From: Knufia peltigerae
Lineage: Eukaryota > Ascomycota > Eurotiomycetes > Chaetothyriales > Trichomeriaceae
Length of the DNA: 64,000 nt
Assembly: GCA_030247855.1 (NCBI GenBank)
Contig: JAPDRN010000008.1
Location: forward strand, 310,001-374,000
Direction: 5' to 3'
Both the position numbers and the translations under genes were made by a program. Shown here piece by piece: positions 10,894 through 21,748 of this stretch (its first letter is position 1; each line of letters begins with the position of its first letter). The notes beneath the pieces are model-generated. The model was not told where the DNA came from. It was given only the letters and a program-made list of their open reading frames with translations, and ran no database searches.

Positions 10894-13800
10894 TTAAACA
10901 TCGATCATTTCTGCGTCTTCCGCCAGAATTTCGTCTGCTGGGCCCCAGTTGCCTTCGAAGATGGTCGCTCCTGCACGTCGTCGCGCCTCCACAAATCGAA
11001 CCCCTTCGGTGTTGAGTACGTCGGCCGCGAGTGGACGGTCATTCGGATCAGGAGAAATCATCCATCGGACGATGCGTTCCAGAGCTTGTTCGTGTGAAGG
11101 ATCGACCATGAACTGAGGCGGCTCGACAAGCTCGCCACTGCGTGGATGATGGAACGCCTTTCCAGAATACTGCCCTTCCATGCCGCTTTGTCCATCGGCA
11201 TCAACGACGTCGACATCGTAGTCATTGCTTTGCTGAACATCGTCTAGGGAGTCGTCTTCAATGATCGGGTTGCCTGATGCGTCGCGCAAGATGCCACTGG
11301 TTCCCGAGCTCCATGTCAAACTGGGCACGTCACTCATGTCACCATTCCGGAGCTTCTGCCACGACACACCGTTATCAGGAAGCTCGACGTTACCGGCGAT
11401 TTCGAGCATAATCAGGCCCAGCGCAAAGATGTCGGCGGGTTTGTCATACCGACCCATCAGAACTTCGGGTCCGATGTACTCACGATCCCCTTCGCCTTCA
11501 ATGCCTGCTTTGGCCGGCCATTTGGACGCCATGCCGAAATCTCCAAGTTTGAGGACGCCTTCGAAAGTGATGAGAATGTTTGCAGGCTTGACGTCGAGGT
11601 GAATGAATCCGCTGTCGTGGACATGTTTCAATCCAAGAGCCAACTCCAGGACAATTTTCCAGATGCGAAAGTCATCAAGTCGAGCCTTGAGACCAACTTG
11701 TGCAAGAAACACATCGAGCGTTCCCTCTTCACAGAATTCGGTCTGGATGTACAGATGACCTTGTTGTTCCCAACTATCGACAAAAGTAACAACGTGATCC
11801 GAATGGCCCAGGGCTTTGAGCACGTCCACCTCCTGAATCTTTCGCTGACGATCCTTCGCACCCGAGTACGGATGCCGAGACTTCTTGACGGCCCATACTC
11901 TTTCTGGCAAAGAACTTCTCGATGATGGTCGCGCGGCCGAGACGGAATATATCTTGTGGTATTGCGATGATTCTGGAGGCTGGGACACTCGGTACACTTG
12001 AGAAAATTCTCCAGATCCAATCAGGTCAACCTTCTCAAACCTCGACGTTAGACTGCTGTCAATGTTCGACGTGTCTGGAGCTGTTAGATTAAGGCTCGGT
12101 CGGTTGGAAAAATTGGGAAAATGCTCGCGCGGTCCGGTAGGCGTTGCAGGAATGAATGCACTATTGTTAGTATCTCGCTGACCCAAGCCACGTTCGGCAC
12201 GGCCAGAGATGGTGAGACGGCTCGGGTCCGGGGGAAAGAAACCATCGAGTGGAGTATGAGGTGACAGTCTATCGGTCTTATCGATCCCTGGACTAACTGG
12301 AGAGACGGATGTCATTTTAGTACGTTCCAATGCAGGTGAATAAAAAGATTGAATAGAAAGAGGCTTTCTTGAGAGCGGCCTGGGAAATCCGAGATTTCTC
12401 GACAGACGGCCTGCAGTAAAGGACGGGATTGGTACCGAAGTGGTTTTCGACGTCGACTTTGGTCTCAGGCTGGCGGAAGGAGAGTCTTCCATCACGCTGT
12501 CACTGTCCCCGTCGACGTGTTGAGGTGATGCCGAAATAGGAGATAACTTACTGCTTGAGACGCGAGATGTCACAGCTGATTTGGGTAGAGCCAGATGGAT
12601 GGGATGGCGGGGTGACGGCGACACTGACTCACGGCCTTCGGTTTCCATGAAGTGCTTGGTAGGTGTAGGAGGATAATCTGATTCGGTTGACTGACTGATG
12701 GCCCGAGTAAAAGGAGAATGAGTACTGGTTTTCTCCTCAGCGTCAATAGATGCAAAGCTTCCTTCTCTGATCAAGGCTGGTTTGTTGGGCCGAGGGCCAA
12801 AGATACCCGTGCTTTTGGAAAAAGGAAAACTCGAGACCTTCGAGGTTCCATGCATTTCAAGAGGCGTAGTAGGTGCGCCAAATGAGTGTCGAGATGCTCT
12901 GGCACCGATAGGGTCCGGAGCAACAAACTTATCGTCAGATGGAAAAATGACGGATTGTTTTTTGCATGGAGTATCTGGCATGTGTGCTTTCGGCAAGCCG
13001 GCATCAGGATCGTCCACATTGCGGTTCTTCTTCGAGATGAGGCCCGTAGACATGAAAGCCGCAGGGAGAGGTTTTGCAGCTTTGTAATTACCAGGCGTGG
13101 CGAATGATCCTTGCGAGGAGAGATCGTTGCCTTCCGGGGAAGGTCTCAATGCGCCAACGGGCAAAGATCGAGAAAAGTCATGGGATCGAGGTCTTGTCGA
13201 TCTATGGATTGGTTCGTGGGTGGGTGAGTCGTCTTGGTCGTCAGTCTGTGAAGAGGATTGGGTCATTGTCCGTGACAGCGGGTGCCGTGGTTGCGTTGGG
13301 AAGTTGCTCTGAGAAGCAGGCACAGGATGAATTGATGCACTCAAGAGGCTTCCTTGACTCGAGAAAGGACTCTCTCGTGGCAACGGTTGATTGTCCAGAG
13401 AGACACGCAGGCCCTTTCTCACGTGTGAAGCAGGCGTGCTTTCGAAGAAAGATCTGTCTACCTCCATGATATTGTTGTACCGGAGATTGCTCGATCGATC
13501 AGTTTGGCGTTGTTGAAGAGTTGATTTCCGAAGGGACGAAGATCGTTTTGGTATGGTAGAGAAGCGTGAAGCCGAGAGAGGAGTACTGGCAGCAAACCAG
13601 TCATTATCATCTTGTGCACGCTTATCATTGAACATGCTACCGTCCAGGCTATCCGATTCGAAGATGCTGAAATCCAACCCTGGGCCGTGCAGGCTTCGTC
13701 TCTTCGCTGATGGACTTTCAAAATCGTTGGCATCGTCGGCCTTTGGGCCATCCGCACGTTTCATGGGACTCAAAGGAGCAACAGTCGAGATCAAAGCACC

Positions 13801-14370
13801 ACCGCTGCGTCTCTTTTCTTGGCGAGTCATGGGAGCTTTCCATTGAGGTGGCTCTTCATGGGAATGCTCATTCTCCTTGCCTTCTTCTGCCGTCAGCGCT
13901 TTCAGAGCTAGATCGCGGTCTGTTTCTGCAGAGCTGCGTTTCCGGAGTGGCGCAGATGCTGAGTTTCCGCAATCACTAGAATCATTTAGAGCACGCTTGG
14001 TAGGGCTCTTTGGAGATGTCCGAACACGGTTAACGCCATGGCTTTGTGTAGTTCGTCGCAGAAGGGGCCGCTGAAGCCGCGAACCTTGTGTGGTCCGAGT
14101 ATATGGAGTCGAAGTAAATGAGGATATTAGGTTGTTTTCGGACGTGGTTTTCCGTGACGGAGATAGTGGCGATGATGAGAATGGGATATTGCCATGGCCT
14201 GGTGATCGGAACGGAAACTGACGAAGATCGGAGCTCTTCGAAGGCGAGCGAGAGAGCGACCGGCGTATCTCTCGGATCGCGGAATGAGGGTCGAAGTGGG
14301 TGAGTGTTTTTGGTGAATGCAGATGAGTTGCTTCTCGCTCCTCACGATGAGGAGAATATGTTGCCATCAT
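10894..14370 (-). CDS. wee1: Wee1-family mitotic inhibitor kinase (AnkA type)
   Basis: A single-exon 1158-residue protein. Wee1 phosphorylates the inhibitory tyrosine of Cdk1 and so delays mitosis in the nucleus. Residues 1-775 are Ser/Pro/Thr-rich and disordered, with many SP/TP sites, as usual for this family. The kinase domain spans about 778-1127: the glycine loop is IGSGEFSQVYRV, the ATP-binding lysine lies in WAVKKS (about 827), the catalytic loop is HLDVKPAN (about 924-931), DFG is at about 944 and GPE at about 967. The catalytic loop resembles the Wee1 HxDxKPxN form rather than HRD. An acidic insertion (about 1030-1065) sits in the C-lobe. I start at the ATG at 14370: the frame is open to a GTG at 14388 with an in-frame TAG just before it. 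The next ATG (14367) is equally possible. Confidence 0.92.
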   Translation of the reverse strand: MMATYSPHREEREATHLHSPKTLTHFDPHSAIREIRRSLSRSPSKSSDLRQFPFRSPGHGNIPFSSSPLSPSRKTTSENNLISSFTSTPYTRTTQGSRLQRPLLRRTTQSHGVNRVRTSPKSPTKRALNDSSDCGNSASAPLRKRSSAETDRDLALKALTAEEGKENEHSHEEPPQWKAPMTRQEKRRSGGALISTVAPLSPMKRADGPKADDANDFESPSAKRRSLHGPGLDFSIFESDSLDGSMFNDKRAQDDNDWFAASTPLSASRFSTIPKRSSSLRKSTLQQRQTDRSSNLRYNNIMEVDRSFFESTPASHVRKGLRVSLDNQPLPRESPFSSQGSLLSASIHPVPASQSNFPTQPRHPLSRTMTQSSSQTDDQDDSPTHEPIHRSTRPRSHDFSRSLPVGALRPSPEGNDLSSQGSFATPGNYKAAKPLPAAFMSTGLISKKNRNVDDPDAGLPKAHMPDTPCKKQSVIFPSDDKFVAPDPIGARASRHSFGAPTTPLEMHGTSKVSSFPFSKSTGIFGPRPNKPALIREGSFASIDAEEKTSTHSPFTRAISQSTESDYPPTPTKHFMETEGRESVSPSPRHPIHLALPKSAVTSRVSSSKLSPISASPQHVDGDSDSVMEDSPSASLRPKSTSKTTSVPIPSFTAGRLSRNLGFPRPLSRKPLSIQSFYSPALERTKMTSVSPVSPGIDKTDRLSPHTPLDGFFPPDPSRLTISGRAERGLGQRDTNNSAFIPATPTGPREHFPNFSNRPSLNLTAPDTSNIDSSLTSRFEKVDLIGSGEFSQVYRVSQPPESSQYHKIYSVSAARPSSRSSLPERVWAVKKSRHPYSGAKDRQRKIQEVDVLKALGHSDHVVTFVDSWEQQGHLYIQTEFCEEGTLDVFLAQVGLKARLDDFRIWKIVLELALGLKHVHDSGFIHLDVKPANILITFEGVLKLGDFGMASKWPAKAGIEGEGDREYIGPEVLMGRYDKPADIFALGLIMLEIAGNVELPDNGVSWQKLRNGDMSDVPSLTWSSGTSGILRDASGNPIIEDDSLDDVQQSNDYDVDVVDADGQSGMEGQYSGKAFHHPRSGELVEPPQFMVDPSHEQALERIVRWMISPDPNDRPLAADVLNTEGVRFVEARRRAGATIFEGNWGPADEILAEDAEMIDV

Positions 14371-16205
14371 GACGGGAGTCGTGACCACCCTGATTTTGAC
14401 CTACACCGAGCTTCATATATTCAATCCCAGCTTTTGGCCATGAATGGGAACCCCGAACGAAACAGGATGTCTCGCTGAGACGTTTTTGACCGTGGCGGAG
14501 TGGCGTAAGCAGCCTGAGTGTTGTCAAATGGTCTTGATCAAGCTTGTGTCATAGTCGGCGTAGGAAACACCAGGCAAGTGCGAGGTATCGGGAAGGTGAT
14601 TCAGGAAGGCGCGGCTCTCGGTGTTATGAGGGTAGTAGAAAGGCAATAGTCTCACAGACACGACTCGGTCGTGGCGGGAGTGTTCGGATGGTGATATTTC
14701 GAGGTTGTGTCAGTGTTGTGAGACAGGCCGGCGATATTGAGAAATGATCCAACAGTTGTCGTCAAGGTGATGTTGAAGAAGGGAGAAGGGCGCCTAGCGC
14801 GGATGGATTGGTCGTAGGAGAAATGTGTGTTGACGCTGCTCCTCCGATCGGCAGGTTGGGCAGCAGGTCGAGTTGTTTGTGTGCGTCTATCGCGTCTGCA
14901 GGGCGGTGTAGGGGGCGGGGATGACCTGAGTTTGGTAGTGCTGTCTCTTCAGTAGGTGGCGATTCGGAGGTGTTGGGGGGTGGTTGCGAAGGGTTTCGAT
15001 GGAGGGATGCGGGAGGAAGAAGGGTTCAGGATGGCGTGAGTGGTTGAGAGAGAAGATCAATTCGCCCAGGATCCCTGTTTCGTGCCTTTGACAACTCGAG
15101 AAATCCAGAGGCCACGACACGTTCTCATGGTTGTTGGCAAAAACCGAACGCGTCCCAGGTGAACGCCAAGACCCGCATGTAAACAAGAGGGATTTAGTGA
15201 TGACCCTAGGCCATGTTAGGCTAGTAGTTGTCTTTCGATCTCGCTACCCACGAGACAATGATGCGCTAACAGGGCGCTAACGGGCTGCTAACAGGCAACT
15301 GTATTGTAGAATGGGTGCCACCCGCGATTATGCGGGAAGTGCCTGGAGGTGGCCACCTGCTGATCACAAACATCACCAGCAGCCACCCCGGAGATCCCCT
15401 GTCCTGGGACCAAGCCACGTACCCAAATTCGGGCCTGGGTACTCCGTTCTAGCAGATCCAAGCGATTTCCGAGCGGCCGCGCTGGTATCCTATATTTGTT
15501 CATTTCTTATGCGAGATTGTACTGGCTATGGAAAGGTAGCAGCGCAATTTCTTGGTTGTGTGACCTCATTTCATTAGCGGCTCTCCAGGGGCTTCGTCAT
15601 AAGGCCGGATCAATTTCGATATGTCCTGATACGCATTGACCTTCTGTTCATGCTGGCGCACTTCTTTCGAACCGTCTAAGGAGATAGAGTCGCGGTCTAG
15701 TATGATGTGGCCATAGCTGGTCTGGGGTCGACAGCGTCAAGGTCAACTAGGGCCTCGATACAGTATGCAAGGTGCAAGATCTAAAGGTTGATGGGTAACG
15801 GAAATGCGTGGAAGGATCACCAAAGCCCATATGCGAATTTGATCCATTGCTCATCTCAATTTAGAGTGAACGTATCTATATGGAAATTTGCTGACTACCA
15901 GTGCCACGAATCTTCACCGTTCATAACAGGCCTCTGAATGGAACGTACTCAAAGTGACATTCATCTATGCGACTGGGCACTGCGAAGGGAGAATTGCGTA
16001 GTGTTCTTATCTCGGTGTCACAAAGTTGAGCCAACACTGGCTGATCTTTGCCGCCAGGTGGGCTTAGGTCTTTCCTCAAGATAATAATATCATGAAAAGA
16101 CTTGGACCCTATATTGGTGGTGACTCCAGTTGCGGTGGCCGAGGACGCCTCTCTGGCTGTAGGTGATATTGGATCGATCAAGCGGGTGACTTGGGAGTCG
16201 ACCTA
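14371..16205. other. 1.8 kb spacer between Wee1 and OMP decarboxylase
   Basis: No gene is supported. It includes a short 11-bp tandem repeat (15263-15295). Several open frames of 60-100 codons start with non-ATG codons or lack any similarity. Confidence 0.55.
15263..15295. repeat. 11-bp repeat, three copies
   Basis: Three adjacent units read gcgctaacagg, gcgctaacggg and ctgctaacagg. Each carries GCTAAC. They lie in the Wee1/pyrG spacer with no gene attached. Confidence 0.85.
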
Positions 16206-17158
16206 TCATCCACTGGTTCTGGCGATGCGGCGCTCATATGCCTCCCAGCCCGCTTTCTGATACTGCCTCACTGCCGTCACCGGGTCTTCGGCCGCGTAAA
16301 TTCCTCTGCCTGCAATGAGAAAGTCGGACCCTCCTTCCATCGCGGTGGTTGGAGTTTGATATTGCTGCCCGAGGGCGTCGCCTTTACTGGAGATGTTCAC
16401 ACCGGTCGTGAACACCACAAAATCCTCTTCGGGCGCCGAATTAGGCGAGTGGCTTGACAGTTCCTTGGTTGACACGAAGCCCATGACGCTTTTGGGATAT
16501 TTTCTTGCGATCTCGACCGATGCTCGAGTGTACTCTCCGACTGCCAAAGATCCCTTAGAAGTCATCTCGGCCAAGATCAATATGCCTCGTTCCGCATCTC
16601 CGCTATCATTTACCACCTGATCCAGAGCCTGAATGATGCCTTCCCCTGCAAGGATGCTGGCATTGACAATATCCGCCCACTCGTAAATACGTAGTGCGCC
16701 TCCCTTGTACTGCTTTTGTACGGTGTTACCAATATCCACAAACTTACGATCTTCAAACAGAAGAAAATTGTGGCGCTTGGCTACATCAAGAAGCCCTTGA
16801 ATAGTTTGCTCACTGAAGTCCGATAGAATGTCGATATGTGTTTTTAGAACAGCAATGTACGGGCCCAGACCTACGGATCTTCATTAGATACCGTCCGTTG
16901 TCATGATATAAGGTGCTTGGTAAGCTTTTAGATTTGTTCGAGGCTCTGCAGACATATGTGTGGTCTGACCTCTCACATCAAAACACAAAGCCTTGACTTA
17001 CTGTCAGCAATCGCCAGCAACTCCTTGGTGGTGGTCAAGTCTGCCGACAACACCACGTTTGTTTTTTTCTCTTCGGCAATTGCGAAGAGTTTTCTGACGA
17101 GCGGATTCGCGTGGCCCTTTGCTCGCTGGCTGTAGGATAATGTGCTTTTGGACGCCAT
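16206..17158 (-). CDS. pyrG: Orotidine-5'-phosphate decarboxylase (URA3/PyrG)
   Basis: It catalyses the last step of de novo UMP synthesis in the cytosol, decarboxylating OMP. Exons 17158-17002 and 16870-16206 flank a 131-nt intron, giving 273 residues, the usual length for filamentous ascomycetes. The single intron interrupts the serine codon of ADS|LGPYIAVLKTHID, the classic position in this family. The catalytic Asp-Lys-Asp cluster is present in FEDRKFVDIGNTVQ. Downstream blocks ILAEMTSKGSLA and the phosphate-binding end FLIAGRGIYAAEDP are intact. The start MASKSTLSYSQRA fits the family N-terminus. Nothing suggests inactivation. It is divergent from vac7. Confidence 0.97.
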
Positions 17159-18076
17159 GGCACACAGTGAAATATGCTCTGTGTACACCGTTAAAAGCGG
17201 TGACAAATTTGGGAATTCTACGGTGGTAGAATTCGATCACGCGGATGTTCGCAACCTTGCAGTAGCTAGTGAAATTTCGCACCAGACAATCGGAAGGTCA
17301 GGGACAGGCACCGGCAGCTGCTTCCGGCTGGCTAGAAGCGGACGCCAACTGAATAGAGGCAGATGTGGTTGGTGGAGGAAGAAAGGAATATGCCCCGAGA
17401 ATGGATCGTGTGGGTGGAAGGCAGCGTTGTTGGAGTGTCGGGGCAAAACAGGGCCTCCAAGATGCCACGTTGACGGCGTTCAAGCACTGCGCCAATAGCG
17501 CTCACTAGCCCCAAAGCAAGCCACAGTACAAGATGAGGCATGACGGTGTTTGCCATCTGGAAGCGGTTTCCTCCTCCCTGCCTTACAATTCCGCTTTTCC
17601 TCTCAACGGGCAGACGACGACCAATTCCATCCGTCCTCCATGCAACCGTCATCCCCGTCCACGTTCCCACCGAACCATCATCTACCTCCGCTCGTTCTTT
17701 GTTTGTCATTTTCAGGGATGATGCAGCAGCTGGGGATCTGACTGTTGAGACCTCATGCGTTCGTTGATTTACTACCCTGTTGACTCCGACTCCACTACGA
17801 ACCGATCGCCGCAACCTCCATGCCTCAACCATTAAAGCGGAACATTCTCCTGGAGTTCTGCCTTTGTTGATTCTGGTCGTCGAAACCACGACCTTCACTT
17901 CCGACGTCTCTCGATATTCCTCCATCTACCTACGCTCTCGCTCTCCCCTTGCCAGCAAATGTAGCCGCAATGCTCCTGCAACGTTCGCTGGTCGACTAAC
18001 GACGTTCGAAAGAAGAAAAGCTGGGGAGGTATCAGAAGTCAATACCCTTAGGAGGAGACTCCTGTAGCTACAAACC
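17159..18076. other. Divergent pyrG / vac7 promoter with upstream ORFs
   Basis: A 918-bp spacer. The half next to vac7 is pyrimidine-rich and contains at least three short ATG-initiated frames before the vac7 start: 17820-17870 (16 codons plus stop), a start-stop ATG-TAG at 17959-17964, and 17970-17999 (9 codons plus stop). An additional 62-codon frame starts at 17533. Whether they are in the leader depends on the transcription start, which is unknown. Confidence 0.55.
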
Positions 18077-20500
18077 ATGTCGGACCACGCTACAGAGAAC
18101 GCACCGTCCTTAGGAAATGGAATTACAGAATCAATCAAGACCTCCCGTGAAGGGTCACCTGTTCGCCCTTCGCGCAGTATGTCAGCCATCCCTCAACTGT
18201 CTCCGTCCCGAAAGAGCAGTCAGGAATTCAGTCCCACTCGAAGTGCTGCCACGAGTACAGTTCCCTCCGCCGCCGCCGTCCAACGCGCACTCTCGGCTCA
18301 AAGACCAATTCAACTACCTGCTGGCAGAGATGGAATGGCTGAAGGTGGTCGCTTGTCGGAAAGATCACAGAAACCAAACACTCCGGCATGGCCAACGTCG
18401 CCGCGACTAAAATCCCCTCCTCCCAATTCGAACAAGTCTACAACGAGAGTGAACACAAAAAGAAGCGAGTCAGAACCAACGCCATCAAACACTTCTTTGA
18501 AGCGCCTCGCCACCGTTGCTCATCCTGATCAGGGCGCAGCCATGCAAGTCCCTGAAAATAATGAAATATCGTTTCAGCCCTCCGCGCCCCTTCGTGCTCC
18601 TGGTCGAGGTCCTAGTGCTGGAGGAAGCGCCTTGGAGACGGTAGCTGAAAGCAGTGTCCCGTCCACTCCGTCCATTGGTCCAGTCCAGGACGTGGTCGAT
18701 CACAAAATCGATGTCCCGACCCTTGACAAGCAAGTCGAGCCGCACACAGAAAGTTTGGCCATTAAAGATGGCGAGGGAAGTGGTGGCGATGCGTCCTCCA
18801 AAGTTGGTGCGACCAAAGTCGACAACGGACGCCGATCTCGCGCACCCAGTAACTCTCGGCCTGCGTCTGATCTCGCAAAACGCTCATTCACTAGTCTCGC
18901 AGGTGCTAAAGCCAAAACCGCAACAGAGCCTCCTCGAACAATGACGGTGGAGACTGAGACGGTGACTTCCATGCCTCAATTGCTAGGTCCGGACCGAGGC
19001 GTCTCTGGTCGAGATGGCAATGGCAGTGTCCGGACCAAACCTAGCACTGAGACCATTCGTCCAAAGAAGGAGAAGAAAAAGAGCTCTCGCAAACCAGCGT
19101 CCCTCCATGCTGGCACAGTCACTTCCAAAGCTGATCTCTTCGAGGCCAGGGTTGCCAGTGCTGTCGACGAAGCCGACACCTCCGACTCAGACGAGACTTT
19201 TGTATACGAATCGAATCCGCCTGACAATCGACCTTCTCGACACCACTCCCGGACCCCTAGTGCCACCTCTCTAGCTAGCCAAGAACAGTATGGAGGTCGC
19301 AGTAAACACGGGGTACGGAACGGAAGCCATGCGATTGCAGGAAAAAAGAGCATGAAGTTTTCAAACAGCACATATAACAATCACCTCGATGGCGAGGCTG
19401 GTCTGGAAGGTAGGGGAAGCCAGCGAAATACTAGCACCACCCCCCGACACCATCACATAAGCCGACATGGTCGACCACACCATACTTCTATCCTCGATAC
19501 AGATTCTCCCTTTACCCAAGCCAACAAGCCTAACTCTCCCCGTGCATCCGCTAGCAACCTTGCTCGAAATTCCCGTCCAAATAGCCCTCGGCTTGCCAAT
19601 GGACGACTCAGTGGCCCTCCTCGCAAAGGCGACCCATATGACATATCCGACGATGCTGCAGATGACGAGAGAGCTCCTTTAATTGGTTCGGTCCGTATCA
19701 ACCGCACCAGATATAGTCGCCGACCCCACAGTGCGTCGTTTCGACATTTGGACTACAATGATACCTATGACCGAGGCTATTGTAGCCGACATGGTGGTTG
19801 CATATTCCTAGCTTTTGTCGTCGCTTTGATATGCATCGGTATCACCACTTTTGTGATGGCTCTCAACCGGCCTTTATCGGATGTTTCGATTAAGCATATT
19901 CAGAATGTGCTTGCGTCCGAGCAGGAGCTTATGCTGGATCTTCATGTGGAAGCTACAAACCCCAATCTGTTTGCTATAACAGTGAGCGACCTGGACATCA
20001 ATCTATTCGCCGAGAGCGCCTATGTCAGCTCAGGTGCTGAATGGAGAAAGGAACAAGGTCATCTCAGATGGATAACTCGCCGATCTCCATCGACCTGGGA
20101 ATTGATGTGGCCACCGTGGCATACAGACGACGGTATTGATGAGGGCACTGATCCAATAGACGATCCCGAACCGGGAACGCAAAAGATGCTCCTTGGGAGA
20201 ATTTTGGAATTCGACTCACCCCTCGTTTTTGAGTCTTCACCAATCCGGCATAGCCATACATCGTCTGTTGGCGAGATTCGATTGGCAAAGCCAGGCAACA
20301 AAACCGAAGAAGGAGGGTCCGCGCGATGGGAAAGAGTGTTGCAGCACCAGTTCGACTTGATTGTGCGAGGTGTTGTCAAATATCAACTTCCCCTCAGCTC
20401 GAAGACCAGGTCGGCGAAGGTTGGCAGCCGAATCAAAGTCTTGCCCAACGATGATAGCGGCGATCAGCCTGATGATAGTCCTACGCCTACCCAAGCATAG
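18077..20500 (+). CDS. VAC7: Vac7-like vacuolar membrane regulator of PI(3,5)P2 synthesis
   Basis: A single-exon 807-residue protein. Vac7 activates the Fab1 lipid kinase complex at the vacuole membrane. Residues 1-560 are low-complexity, rich in Ser, Pro, Arg and Thr, and probably cytosolic. One hydrophobic helix spans about 575-596 (starting CIFLAFVVALICIG). The lumenal part (about 600-770) is the conserved portion: it contains LDLHVEATNPNLFAITVSD, a late-embryogenesis-like strand pattern, then LLGRILEFDSPLVFESSP and a conserved FDLIVRGVVKYQLP. This order of long disordered N-terminus, single span and LEA-like lumenal domain matches Vac7. The ATG at 18077 is the first in frame. The leader carries short upstream ORFs. 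The assignment rests on architecture and remembered motifs. Confidence 0.8.
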   Translation: MSDHATENAPSLGNGITESIKTSREGSPVRPSRSMSAIPQLSPSRKSSQEFSPTRSAATSTVPSAAAVQRALSAQRPIQLPAGRDGMAEGGRLSERSQKPNTPAWPTSPRLKSPPPNSNKSTTRVNTKRSESEPTPSNTSLKRLATVAHPDQGAAMQVPENNEISFQPSAPLRAPGRGPSAGGSALETVAESSVPSTPSIGPVQDVVDHKIDVPTLDKQVEPHTESLAIKDGEGSGGDASSKVGATKVDNGRRSRAPSNSRPASDLAKRSFTSLAGAKAKTATEPPRTMTVETETVTSMPQLLGPDRGVSGRDGNGSVRTKPSTETIRPKKEKKKSSRKPASLHAGTVTSKADLFEARVASAVDEADTSDSDETFVYESNPPDNRPSRHHSRTPSATSLASQEQYGGRSKHGVRNGSHAIAGKKSMKFSNSTYNNHLDGEAGLEGRGSQRNTSTTPRHHHISRHGRPHHTSILDTDSPFTQANKPNSPRASASNLARNSRPNSPRLANGRLSGPPRKGDPYDISDDAADDERAPLIGSVRINRTRYSRRPHSASFRHLDYNDTYDRGYCSRHGGCIFLAFVVALICIGITTFVMALNRPLSDVSIKHIQNVLASEQELMLDLHVEATNPNLFAITVSDLDINLFAESAYVSSGAEWRKEQGHLRWITRRSPSTWELMWPPWHTDDGIDEGTDPIDDPEPGTQKMLLGRILEFDSPLVFESSPIRHSHTSSVGEIRLAKPGNKTEEGGSARWERVLQHQFDLIVRGVVKYQLPLSSKTRSAKVGSRIKVLPNDDSGDQPDDSPTPTQA

Positions 20501-21748
20501 GGCAGGTTGGCATTTGTCCGGCCTACCATTTGGTTATGACTTGATACGAATTTCGTTTGTGATATCATTGATGCCTCCCGGCCAATGGAGGTTTCTAACG
20601 ACCCCAGATACCCAAGGAATACAAAAAAGCAGCTGGGGCGCACTTATACTTGACTATAACATACATGAGGAGCGAAGATTGGGAAAGGGAAAATGTAAAG
20701 CAGGTATGAACCAGCTGCTAGGCTTGGTCTTCGTAGTTGTCTTATATAGTGGCTACCTTGCCATTAACTTAACCAGTGGAATAAACCCCAGGAAGTGATT
20801 TTTCCAGTCCAGATCTGGGTCGTGTGATGCCTTCACCGGTTAGTCATTATGGCTACTGATACATGTGATATACCTCCCTGGCAGGGAAAATGAATGATCG
20901 TACGCAGGCGACGAGTGTAAGGTTGGATACGGATGGCAATGTGCATTGATCCGCAAGTCCATCGTGTCACCCTCACTAGCAATGTGGCAGGGAGAATGGT
21001 GGATTGGAACAGATACGTCAGTCGATGCGCTGGATTTGCAACTGGCCTCGCAATCAGGTTCATTGCAACGGCCACTAGGCAGAGTCCAGAGTAGCCCCCA
21101 AAGTACTGTGTTCTCTTTCGCTCGTTCAGATGCTCATTTCTCATTTTCGCTCAGCTGCTTCTCACACTTTCCCACTAAATGAGTTCCCGGCTTCACAGCC
21201 CCTCCACCCCCCGCCACTACGATTTACTCTGTTGATTACGTCTTTGCCATTCGCTACCCAACAGCCAGCCTGTTCCCAACTGAGTTTTTTGAGGCCCAAA
21301 GTTCTGTCAGTCTTGTCCGATTGCAGCCGTTGGTCTCAAGGACAGTGTGCCCAGTACTCTCAATTCTCTAACTGAGGCAGTCATCTGGGCTAAGGCAGTC
21401 AAGGACAGACATTGGGCACGCGCCGACGCCATAGGTACGACTCGCCCCGATCCAGTTCCCTGCAGCATCTGATCCTCCTGCCCACCAAGTCAGGCTGGAT
21501 TATCCTACATACTTCATCTGCCAGCTGGACAGACCTTCTCTCACTTCATCATCCCTCGCTTCTCACAGTCATCCGCATCATATCATTCACCTTACTTTCC
21601 TATCAACCTTCAACCTCGCCGCATCGCGCTTTTCTTCGTCAATCTGCCTGCAACACTTCGTGTTGATCACTTCCACACCCTCTGCCTCGAGGCCATCCTC
21701 TCTCAATCGCTCCTTCAGCCTGACCTCTGATCTATTCTTGCGGTCAGC
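20501..21748. other. 1.2 kb spacer upstream of the DUF3824 gene
   Basis: No gene is supported. From about 21,150 to 21,748 the sequence is pyrimidine-rich and looks like promoter and leader. An 81-codon ATG frame (21130-21375) lies in it, and no further ATG occurs before the gene start at 21749, which supports that start. Confidence 0.55.
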
